Positions 57,602-64,000 of a stretch of DNA of 64,000 nucleotides are shown in pieces; within the stretch, counting starts at the first letter, position 1, and the number at the start of each line of letters is the position of its first letter. The stretch comes from Azoarcus sp. DN11 (GTDB lineage Bacteria; Pseudomonadota; Gammaproteobacteria; Burkholderiales; Rhodocyclaceae). The position numbers and the translations under genes were made by a program. The DNA lies in NCBI RefSeq assembly GCF_003628555.1, contig NZ_CP021731.1:2542001-2606000 (forward strand), in the 5' to 3' direction. The notes below the pieces were generated by a model that saw only the letters and a list, made by a program, of their open reading frames with translations, was not told the DNA's origin and did not search any database.

Positions 57602-59680
57602 ATGACCGCCTTGACCGGAAATGCCATTCCGCAACCTGAAAGCCGCGATCGCGCGCCCGTCGCTCCGCTTCTCGATGTAAGCGGGCTGCGTGTGCATATC
57701 GGCACGTCCGGACGGCCGGTGCGGCCGGTGGACGGCGTAGGCTTCTCGATCGGGGCAGGGGAGACCTTCGCCCTGCTGGGCGAGTCTGGCTGCGGCAAAT
57801 CCATGACCGCGCTGGCCCTGCTGCGCCTGCTGCCGGACGCCGGGCGCATCATCGCCGGAAACGTGCGCTTTGCGGGCGACGATCTGCTCGCGCGCACCGA
57901 GGCCGACATGCGCGAAGTGCGTGGGGGAAAGATCGCGATGATCTTCCAGGAGCCGTCGACCAGCCTCAATCCGGTGATGACCGTGATGACTCAGATCGGC
58001 GAGGTCCTCGCGCGCCACCGCCGGCTGCGCGGCGCGGCCGCCCGGGAAGAGGCGCGACGGCTGCTCGACGCGGTGGGAATTCCCGACGCCGAACGCCGCC
58101 TCGACGACTATCCCTTCCAGTTTTCGGGCGGGATGAAGCAGCGCGTGATGATCGCGATGGCGCTCGCGGGCGAACCCGAGCTGCTGATCGCCGACGAGCC
58201 GACGACGGCCCTCGACGTGACGATCCAGGCGCAGGTGTTGGACCTGCTCGTCGGGCTCCAGGCCGAGCGGGGAATGGGCATGCTGCTGATCACCCACGAT
58301 CTGGGCGTGGTCGCGCGCATGGCGCAGCGCATCGGCGTGATGTACGCCGGCGAGCTCGTCGAGACCGGCGCGCGCGACGACTTCTTCCGCGCCCCGCTGC
58401 ACCCTTATTCGCGCAAACTGTTCGCTGCGCTGCCGACCGACGCCCAGCGTGGCCGTCCGCTCGCGGCGCTGGGCGGGCAGGTGCCGCCGCTGGACCAGCC
58501 CTTCGCGGGCTGCCGCTTCGCCGGACGGTGTCCCGATGTCTTCGCGCGCTGCCACGACGAGGCGCCCGCCTGGCACGTCGTCGGCGCCCAGTCCGTGCGC
58601 TGCCATCTGTATGCCGGCGCGCACCGCGCGACGGAAACGGTCCGGGGCGCGGAAGGCACGATCCTGCGGCAGCCGTCCTCGCAACCGGTCGCACCGCTGC
58701 TGGACGTGCGCGACCTGCAAGTGCATTTTCCGGTGCGCAAGGGGCTGCTGCGCCGAGAGGTCGCGCGCGTACGCGCTGTCGACGGCGTGAGCCTGACGCT
58801 CGCGCCCGGGCGCACGCTGGCGCTGGTCGGCGAATCGGGTTGCGGCAAGACCACTGCCGGCAAGGCGATCCTTCAGCTCGTGACGCCGACCGGAGGTGAG
58901 GTGTACCTCGACGGCACGCCGCTCGCCGGTCTGTCGCAGGCGGCCTTGCGCGAACTGCGACGCGACTTCCAGATGGTGTTCCAGGATCCCTTCGCGTCGC
59001 TCAACCCGCGCATGCGCGTCGGCGAGATCATCGAGGAGGGCTTGCTCGCGCTCGGCGTGGAGCCGGATGCGCTGAAACGAGCCGCGCGCATCGACACGCT
59101 GCTCGCGCGCGTGGGACTCACGCCGGACATGAAGCTGCGCTATCCGCACGAATTTTCCGGCGGCCAGCGCCAGCGCATCGCGATCGCCCGTGCGCTCGCG
59201 GTGCAGCCGAAGCTGATCGTCTGCGACGAACCGACGAGCGCCCTGGACGTCTCGGTGCAGGCGCAGATCCTGAACCTGATGCGCGAGCTGCAGGCCGAAT
59301 TCGAACTGGCCTACCTCTTCATCACGCACAACATCGGGGTGGTGAGCTGGATGGCCGACGACGTCGCGGTGATGTATCTGGGGCGGATCGTCGAGCAGGG
59401 GGCGGTCGCGAAAGTGCTGGAGGCGCCAGCGCATCCCTACACCCGCGCATTACTGGCCGCCGTACCGGACATCGCACGTGAAACTGCAGTCAAGGCGGGG
59501 GAAGCAGGCAGGATTGCCCGGACGACCGCTGCCGCCGATCTGCCATCGCCGCTGGCCCCGCCGTCCGGTTGCCATTTTCACCCGCGCTGCGAACGCGCCA
59601 CCGACATCTGCCGCGCCCAGTATCCGGCGCAGACGGAGCTGCGCGGCGGGCGCAGCGTGCGTTGCCACTGGCCGCTCTGA
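57602..59680 (+). CDS. Double-ATPase peptide ABC transporter protein (YejF/DppDF-like)
   Basis: A 692-residue protein with two ATPase modules. Each has Walker A (GESGCGKSM near residue 60 and GESGCGKTT near residue 415), signature ([15 protein letters not shown] and [15 protein letters not shown]) and Walker B (LLIADEPT and LIVCDEPT). The first ends with the oligopeptide-transporter domain ([15 protein letters not shown], cysteine rich) and the second with the equivalent [13 protein letters not shown]. Such fused ATPases drive dipeptide, microcin C or glutathione-type importers. No permease or binding protein gene lies next to it, so its partners are elsewhere. Confidence 0.9.
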   Translation: MTALTGNAIPQPESRDRAPVAPLLDVSGLRVHIGTSGRPVRPVDGVGFSIGAGETFALLGESGCGKSMTALALLRLLPDAGRIIAGNVRFAGDDLLARTEADMREVRGGKIAMIFQEPSTSLNPVMTVMTQIGEVLARHRRLRGAAAREEARRLLDAVGIPDAERRLDDYPFQFSGGMKQRVMIAMALAGEPELLIADEPTTALDVTIQAQVLDLLVGLQAERGMGMLLITHDLGVVARMAQRIGVMYAGELVETGARDDFFRAPLHPYSRKLFAALPTDAQRGRPLAALGGQVPPLDQPFAGCRFAGRCPDVFARCHDEAPAWHVVGAQSVRCHLYAGAHRATETVRGAEGTILRQPSSQPVAPLLDVRDLQVHFPVRKGLLRREVARVRAVDGVSLTLAPGRTLALVGESGCGKTTAGKAILQLVTPTGGEVYLDGTPLAGLSQAALRELRRDFQMVFQDPFASLNPRMRVGEIIEEGLLALGVEPDALKRAARIDTLLARVGLTPDMKLRYPHEFSGGQRQRIAIARALAVQPKLIVCDEPTSALDVSVQAQILNLMRELQAEFELAYLFITHNIGVVSWMADDVAVMYLGRIVEQGAVAKVLEAPAHPYTRALLAAVPDIARETAVKAGEAGRIARTTAAADLPSPLAPPSGCHFHPRCERATDICRAQYPAQTELRGGRSVRCHWPL

Positions 59681-59694
59681 AACTCGCGACGGAG

Positions 59695-61233
59695 TTAGCG
59701 TTTCTTCGCGTGCGGCTTCGTTGTCGACTTGCCCGCCTGCTTGGTCGCCGGCTTGGCGCTGGTCTTCGACTTGGTGCCGGACTTCCCGGCTGCTCGTGTC
59801 GCAGCCGGGACCTTGGCCGACGTGCCTTTGCGATTGCCGGCCGCGGATTTGCCCGTGTGCGTCTTTCCGCCGGCGTGTGCGCCTTTCCGGCCGCCCTTGC
59901 CGTTGACCTTGCCCGCCGACGGCGGCGGAATCGTGCTGGTGTCGAGTGCCGCGGCGCGGGGAATCATCCGGGCCGCGGCAAGAGCGCCAGCCATTTCCCC
60001 GCCCTCGGGCACTAGCAGCGTGTAGCCGGCGCTGACCCGGCTGCGGGCGTCCAGTCCGTTGATCTGCTGCAGTTCGCTGGGCGAAAGGCCGAAGTCGCGC
60101 GCGACGGATGCGAGGGTGTCGCCACGCTGCATTTCGTAGGTGCGCCACTGCCGGCCGGCGTCTTGCCGCTCGGCGAGGCGCGCGCGGAAGCGTTCGGCCC
60201 GGTCAACCGGGATCACGAGCGAGTTGGCCTGCGCGATGGCGGGGCGGTTGTACGAGGGATTCAGTGCGAGAAACTCGTCGAGCGGCATTTCGGCAAGCCG
60301 GGCTGCCGTGGCAAGATCGATGCCCGCGGGCGCCGTAACGGTGACGAAATGGCGAGTGTTGGGGACGTAGGGCAGTTCAAAGTGGAAGAGTTCGGGCTGC
60401 GCTACGATATTCTTCAGTGCCTGCAGCTTGGGGACGTAGTTGCGGGTTTCCTCGGGCATTCGCAGCTGGCTGTATTCCGCGGGAAGCCCCGCGGCGAGAT
60501 TCTTCTGGACGGCCCGCCCGACGGCACCTTCTCCCCAGTTGTACGACGCGAGGGCAAGGTGCCAGTCGCCTTGCATCTCGTAGATGGTCTGGAGATAGTC
60601 CAGCGCAGCGTTGGTTGAAGCGATGACGTCGCGCCGCTCGTCCACCCACTTGTCCTGCGTGAGGTTGTAGTTGCGGCCGGTCGAGGGAATGAACTGCCAC
60701 AACCCTGACGCACGGGCGCGCGAATAGGCCATCGGGTTGTAACTGCTCTCGACCATCGGCAGGAGCGCCAGCTCGGTCGGCATGCCGCGGCGTTCGAGCT
60801 CGTCGACGATGTGGTAGAGGTAGCGTCCGCCGCGTTCGAACACCTTCTTGAGGAAGCCCGGGCGGTTGAGGTAGAAGAGCTGCTGCTCGGCGACGGCTTC
60901 GGTGTCGAGATCCGGCATCCCGAACCCCCGCCGGATGCGGTCCCAAATGTCGTTTGCGTCACGCGTCAGGTCGAGCGTCAGTACACGGGGAGTCGGATCG
61001 CGCAGTTCGAGCACCTGGCTCGGGGAAGCGGTCAGGCCTTCCGTTGATCGCGCTGCGGTCCGCGGTCGCAAGCTCCCGAGTGCCGGTACGTCGGCGGCCT
61101 GCGCAGGGGGGGCTTCGGCGGGCGAGGGAGGCGTGAGGGGCGCGGGCGCAGGCTCATCCTCGGCGGTCGCGGAGGAAATGGTCGCGACCAGCAACATGGT
61201 CAGCAGCAGAATTCGCAGGAGTGAAATCGCCAT
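59695..61233 (-). CDS. mltD: Membrane-bound lytic murein transglycosylase D
   Basis: A 512-residue exported enzyme with signal peptide (LLRILLLTMLLVATISSATA), SLT domain with the catalytic Glu in LPMVESSYNPMAYS and GLWQFIPSTGRNYNL, and the C-terminal LysM domain (MQRGDTLASVARDFGLSPSELQ). It cleaves the glycan strands of peptidoglycan. The last 75 residues are low complexity, rich in Lys, Thr, Ala and Gly, and unusual for MltD, which normally ends after LysM repeats; they may bind the cell wall by charge. No lipobox is evident. ATG 61233 is chosen over TTG 61236. Confidence 0.88.
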   Translation of the reverse strand: MAISLLRILLLTMLLVATISSATAEDEPAPAPLTPPSPAEAPPAQAADVPALGSLRPRTAARSTEGLTASPSQVLELRDPTPRVLTLDLTRDANDIWDRIRRGFGMPDLDTEAVAEQQLFYLNRPGFLKKVFERGGRYLYHIVDELERRGMPTELALLPMVESSYNPMAYSRARASGLWQFIPSTGRNYNLTQDKWVDERRDVIASTNAALDYLQTIYEMQGDWHLALASYNWGEGAVGRAVQKNLAAGLPAEYSQLRMPEETRNYVPKLQALKNIVAQPELFHFELPYVPNTRHFVTVTAPAGIDLATAARLAEMPLDEFLALNPSYNRPAIAQANSLVIPVDRAERFRARLAERQDAGRQWRTYEMQRGDTLASVARDFGLSPSELQQINGLDARSRVSAGYTLLVPEGGEMAGALAAARMIPRAAALDTSTIPPPSAGKVNGKGGRKGAHAGGKTHTGKSAAGNRKGTSAKVPAATRAAGKSGTKSKTSAKPATKQAGKSTTKPHAKKR

Positions 61234-61358
61234 CAATCCGGCGCCCGTTCGACAGACAAAGAGGGTGGACTCTAGGGCAGTGTCGTAGGTGCGTCAAACC
61301 CGGCGTCGGATGCGCCGGACGGCGGCCAGCCACCGCGATTCGATCCGGCAACGAGCTG

Positions 61359-61414
61359 CCGTTCGGGCTGAGCCGGTCGCAGTCCGGCCCATGCCTTTCG
61401 AACAGGCTCGGAGC
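61359..61414. repeat. Dispersed repeat with a partial inverted copy
   Basis: CCGTTCGGGCTGAGCCGG followed by TCGCAG (61359-61382) is a variant of the repeat at 25381, and 61395-61414 carries an imperfect inverted copy (TTCGAACAGGCTCGGAGC). The pair could form a hairpin. It lies in the 206-base gap between mltD and gloB. Confidence 0.5.
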
Positions 61415-61439
61415 AAGCGGTCATATCGGCTTGCCGCCC

Positions 61440-62231
61440 TTAGAACACGTCCTTCCAGCGGCGCAGGGCGGCGAAGCATTCCGCGGAACCCGTCGGGCGC
61501 TGGCCGTCGCGTGCGGTGACGGCATCGATCAGCGCCGATGACTCGGTGCGCAGGAAAGGATTGATCCGGCGTTCACGCTCGATGCTGCTGGGCAGGGTCG
61601 GGCGGCCGGCCGCGCGCCGGGCTTCGCATTCCGCAAGCCAGGCGTCGCGCGCGGGGTTGTCGGATTCGGCCGCGCGGGCGAAGGCGAGGTTCGCGAGCGT
61701 GTATTCGTGTGCGCAGTGGACCGCGGTGTCACCGGGAAGCTGCGCGAGGCGCTGCAGGGATTGGTGCAGTTGCGCGGCTGTACCGCCGAGCAGGCGGCCG
61801 CAACCGGCGCTGAACAGCGTGTCCCCCGGGAACAGGATGCCGGGCGCGTAGTAGGCGATGTGCGTGGCCGTGTGGCCCGGGATGCCGAGCACCGAGAAGC
61901 GCAGGCCGAGCGCATCGAGGGCGACTTCATCGCCCTCGCCGACGTGGCGGGTGATGGCGGGGATGTCCTCGCCGGCAGGGCCGAGGACTTCCGGCCGATG
62001 GCGTGCCGCCAGCTCGGCGACGCCGCCGATGTGATCGCTGTGATGGTGGGTGAGCAGGACCGCCACGAGGCGCAGGCCCTGTTCGCGCAGGGCCGTTTCG
62101 ACGACCGAGGCGTCGCCGGGATCGACCACGGCCGCCGCCGGGCCATGCCTGAGCAACCAGATATAGTTATCGCGGAAAGCCGGAAGAGGGATAATGTCGC
62201 TGCTGCGGAATTTTGAGTGCTGATCGTTCAT
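61440..62231 (-). CDS. gloB: Hydroxyacylglutathione hydrolase (glyoxalase II)
   Basis: A 263-residue metallo-beta-lactamase-fold enzyme with the binuclear metal motif LLTHHHSDHIGG, GIPGHTATHIAYY, LFPGDTLFSAGCGR and CAHEYTLANL, the complete glyoxalase II set. It hydrolyses S-lactoylglutathione to lactate and glutathione. Start choice: ATG 62231 (MNDQHSKF) shares a CATG with the ATG of the divergent methyltransferase; ATG 62237 would overlap it further. The gloB-yafS-rnhA-dnaQ order is also found in E. coli. Confidence 0.92.
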   Translation of the reverse strand: MNDQHSKFRSSDIIPLPAFRDNYIWLLRHGPAAAVVDPGDASVVETALREQGLRLVAVLLTHHHSDHIGGVAELAARHRPEVLGPAGEDIPAITRHVGEGDEVALDALGLRFSVLGIPGHTATHIAYYAPGILFPGDTLFSAGCGRLLGGTAAQLHQSLQRLAQLPGDTAVHCAHEYTLANLAFARAAESDNPARDAWLAECEARRAAGRPTLPSSIERERRINPFLRTESSALIDAVTARDGQRPTGSAECFAALRRWKDVF

Positions 62232-62967
62232 GTCCATCCTCAGTCTGTCGGACTGGCTTGAAACCCCGCAGGGAAGCTACCTGCTGCGGTGGGAGCAGGC
62301 GAAGTTCGATCTCATGGTAGCCGACATTTTCGGCTACAACGCAGTGCAGATAGGCCTGCCGGAACATAATTTCCTGCGCGCCAACCGCATTCCGTACCGG
62401 TTTCATTGCGCGCGCTCGGGCGACATTGCGGTCGTCGCGAACGGTGATGCGCTGCCGTTCGCGGCCGCGAGCATCGATCTTGTGCTGCTGCCGCACGTGC
62501 TCGAATTTTCGCCCCACCCGCACCAGGTGCTGCGCGAAGTCGAACGGGTGCTGGTACCGGAAGGAAGCGTCATCATCGCCGGGTTCAATCCCTTCAGCCT
62601 GTGGGGTTTGCGGCGGTTGGTGGCGCGGCGTTCAGGCACCTACCCATGGCGCGGGCAATACCTGTCGGTGCGGCGTACGAAGGACTGGCTGGCGCTGCTG
62701 GGTTTCGAAACGCAGGCGGGGAGCTTCGGCTGCTATGCGCCGGCGTTCACGCGCACCAAGTGGCTGGAGCGCTGCGGCTTCATGGACAAGGCGGGCGACC
62801 GCTGGTGGCCGATCTGCGGCGGCACCTACATCATCCAGGGCATCAAGCGGGTGCAGGGGATGCGATTGATAACGCCGAACTGGCGCGATGCGCGCGCCGC
62901 GGCAAAGCGCCTTTCACCGGTGGCCCAGCGCGGGCGGCAGGTGACGGGCGTACAGAAAGTGGAATAA
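62230..62967 (+). CDS. YafS-like S-adenosylmethionine-dependent methyltransferase
   Basis: A 245-residue class I methyltransferase-like protein (methyltransferase 11 type). It begins MSILSLSDWLETPQGSYLLRWEQ, as proteins of the YafS group do, and has LLPHVLEFSPHPHQVLREVERVLVPEGSVIIAGFNP in parts matching the motif around the SAM site. The usual GxGxG loop is poorly kept, so activity or substrate is uncertain. The gene is divergent from gloB with overlapping start codons and ends directly before the rnhA ATG. Confidence 0.85.
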   Translation: MSILSLSDWLETPQGSYLLRWEQAKFDLMVADIFGYNAVQIGLPEHNFLRANRIPYRFHCARSGDIAVVANGDALPFAAASIDLVLLPHVLEFSPHPHQVLREVERVLVPEGSVIIAGFNPFSLWGLRRLVARRSGTYPWRGQYLSVRRTKDWLALLGFETQAGSFGCYAPAFTRTKWLERCGFMDKAGDRWWPICGGTYIIQGIKRVQGMRLITPNWRDARAAAKRLSPVAQRGRQVTGVQKVE

Positions 62968-63429
62968 ATGGAAGAAGTCGAAATATTCACCGACGGGGCC
63001 TGCAGCGGCAACCCGGGCCCCGGCGGCTGGGGCGCGATCCTGCGCAGCGGCCTGCACGAGAAGGAAATCTGGGGCGGCGAGCCCCAGACCACCAACAACC
63101 GCATGGAACTGCTCGCAGTGATCCGCGCGCTGGAGACGCTCAAGCGTCCCGTGGCGGCGCGCGTGCACACCGACAGCCAGTACGTGCAAAAGGGTATCTC
63201 GGAATGGATCCACGGCTGGAAGAAGCGCGGCTGGAAGACCGCCTCGCGCGAGCCGGTGAAGAACGAGGATCTGTGGCGGGCGCTTGATGAGGCGGCGAGC
63301 CGGCACAAGGTCGCGTGGATCTGGGTGCGCGGTCACGCGGGCCATGCCGAAAACGAGCGCGCGGACGAGCTTGCGCGACGGGGCGTCGCGGCCGTGCGCG
63401 CGCAGGGCAGGGCCGTTGCCGAGATCTGA
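62968..63429 (+). CDS. rnhA: Ribonuclease HI
   Basis: A 153-residue nuclease with the catalytic acidic residues in [17 protein letters not shown] (Asp9), [10 protein letters not shown] (Glu), HTDSQYV (Asp) and [10 protein letters not shown] (Asp), and the basic protrusion [12 protein letters not shown]. It degrades RNA in RNA-DNA hybrids. The ATG directly follows the TAA of the upstream gene, without a gap. The length equals that of E. coli RNase HI. Confidence 0.95.
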   Translation: MEEVEIFTDGACSGNPGPGGWGAILRSGLHEKEIWGGEPQTTNNRMELLAVIRALETLKRPVAARVHTDSQYVQKGISEWIHGWKKRGWKTASREPVKNEDLWRALDEAASRHKVAWIWVRGHAGHAENERADELARRGVAAVRAQGRAVAEI

Positions 63430-63474
63430 TCAACCGGCCCGCGAGGGCGCGAACAAATTACCAGGGATGAACCC

Positions 63475-64000
63475 TTGAGACAGATTGTCCTGGATACCGA
63501 AACGACCGGCCTCGACTGGCGCAATGGCGACCGCGTGATCGAGATCGGCTGCGTCGAACTGTTGAATCGCAACCTGACGGGGCGGCACTACCACGTCTAC
63601 ATCAACCCCGAACGGGGGATCGATGCCGAGGCGATCGCGGTGCACGGCATCACCGAGGAGTTCCTCGCGGACAAGCCGAAATTCCGCGATATCGCCGACG
63701 ACTTCATGGATTTCGTGCGCGACGCGGAGCTCGTGATCCACAATGCGAGCTTCGACGTGGGCTTCCTCGACCACGAGCTGTCGCTGCTGCGGCATCCGAA
63801 GCTGGATGCACTGTGCGCGGGCGTGATCGACACGCTGCGGATGGCCAAGGAGCAGAATCCGGGCAAGAAGGCGTCGCTCGACGCGTTGTGCGATCGCTAT
63901 GAGATCGACAACGCCGCACGCACGCTGCACGGGGCGCTGCTCGACGCGGAGCTCCTCGCCGAGGTCTACCTGGCGATGACCCGCGGGCAGGAAAGCCTGA
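63475..64000 (+). CDS. dnaQ: DNA polymerase III epsilon subunit (partial, runs off the window)
   Basis: At least 175 residues of the proofreading exonuclease are seen, with ExoI LDTETTGL (Asp7, Glu9), ExoII HNASFDVGFLDHE and the ExoIII region HGALLDAELLAEVYLAM. The frame starts at TTG (63475), which gives RQIVLDTETTG at once, as in E. coli DnaQ; no in-frame ATG lies between the previous gene and the ExoI motif. The C-terminal part that binds the polymerase alpha subunit lies beyond the end. It follows rnhA by 45 bases. Confidence 0.92.
   Translation, partial: MRQIVLDTETTGLDWRNGDRVIEIGCVELLNRNLTGRHYHVYINPERGIDAEAIAVHGITEEFLADKPKFRDIADDFMDFVRDAELVIHNASFDVGFLDHELSLLRHPKLDALCAGVIDTLRMAKEQNPGKKASLDALCDRYEIDNAARTLHGALLDAELLAEVYLAMTRGQESL

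Overview
The window comes from a GC-rich betaproteobacterium, most likely of the Rhodocyclales (Azoarcus/Aromatoleum/Thauera relatives). The reasons are the high GC, the gloB-yafS-rnhA-dnaQ neighbourhood, and an alicyclic-acid/benzoyl-CoA-type catabolic cluster of the bad/ali kind next to a phenylpyruvate-type decarboxylase and a branched-chain 2-oxoacid dehydrogenase. No rRNA, tRNA, CRISPR array or intact transposase was found.

Layout. 1-3.9 kb: metal-ion genes (5' part of mgtA, an OprB-like porin, an RcnR/CsoR-family repressor with a palindromic operator and the RcnA nickel/cobalt exporter). 4.0-8.3 kb: a CUT1-type ABC importer operon. 8.3-13.4 kb: an accessory zone with an unrecognised helix-hairpin-helix/nuclease-like protein, an SDR, three orphan genes of visibly lower GC (one followed by a convincing integron attC site) and a vapBC pair whose toxin has a nonsense codon. 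13.4-15.3 kb: arsR-arsC-acr3 arsenic operon with a perfect 14-bp-arm palindrome over the arsR start. 15.4-27.3 kb: housekeeping and miscellaneous genes (YghU-type GST, HDOD, DHH phosphoesterase, ComB-like, SUV3-like helicase, PanE, DUF1615 lipoprotein, rubredoxin).

27.3-39.9 kb is the biological core. AliA (ligase), AliB (dehydrogenase), BadK (hydratase), BadH (alcohol dehydrogenase) and BadI (ring-opening hydrolase) would convert cyclohexane carboxylate to pimeloyl-CoA. A further acyl-CoA dehydrogenase and a hydratase/3-hydroxyacyl-CoA dehydrogenase/thiolase set would take pimeloyl-CoA to glutaryl-CoA plus acetyl-CoA. A MarR-family regulator (BadR-like) sits inside the cluster. A nitroreductase-family gene is translationally coupled to the operon, and a PaaY-like hexapeptide protein lies opposite.

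39.9-50.2 kb: a frameshifted cupin, MocA-like and HAD genes, DUF3025, a TPP-dependent 2-oxoacid decarboxylase divergent from an Lrp/AsnC regulator, a DUF882 peptidase and an L,D-transpeptidase, then a three-gene branched-chain 2-oxoacid dehydrogenase operon. 50.7-64 kb: a chemoreceptor with a periplasmic CxxCH haem c motif, a thioredoxin, a DyP peroxidase, a UvrD-type helicase overlapping a zinc-ribbon gene, Bcp, SlyD, a double-ATPase peptide ABC protein, MltD, GloB, a YafS-like methyltransferase, RnhA and the 5' part of dnaQ.

The most unusual points are the attC/cassette signature without an integrase, the haem c chemoreceptor, the orphan HhH/nuclease-like gene, the operator-embedded (possibly leaderless) arsR start, the vapC nonsense codon, and two divergent gene pairs whose start codons overlap at a CATG.
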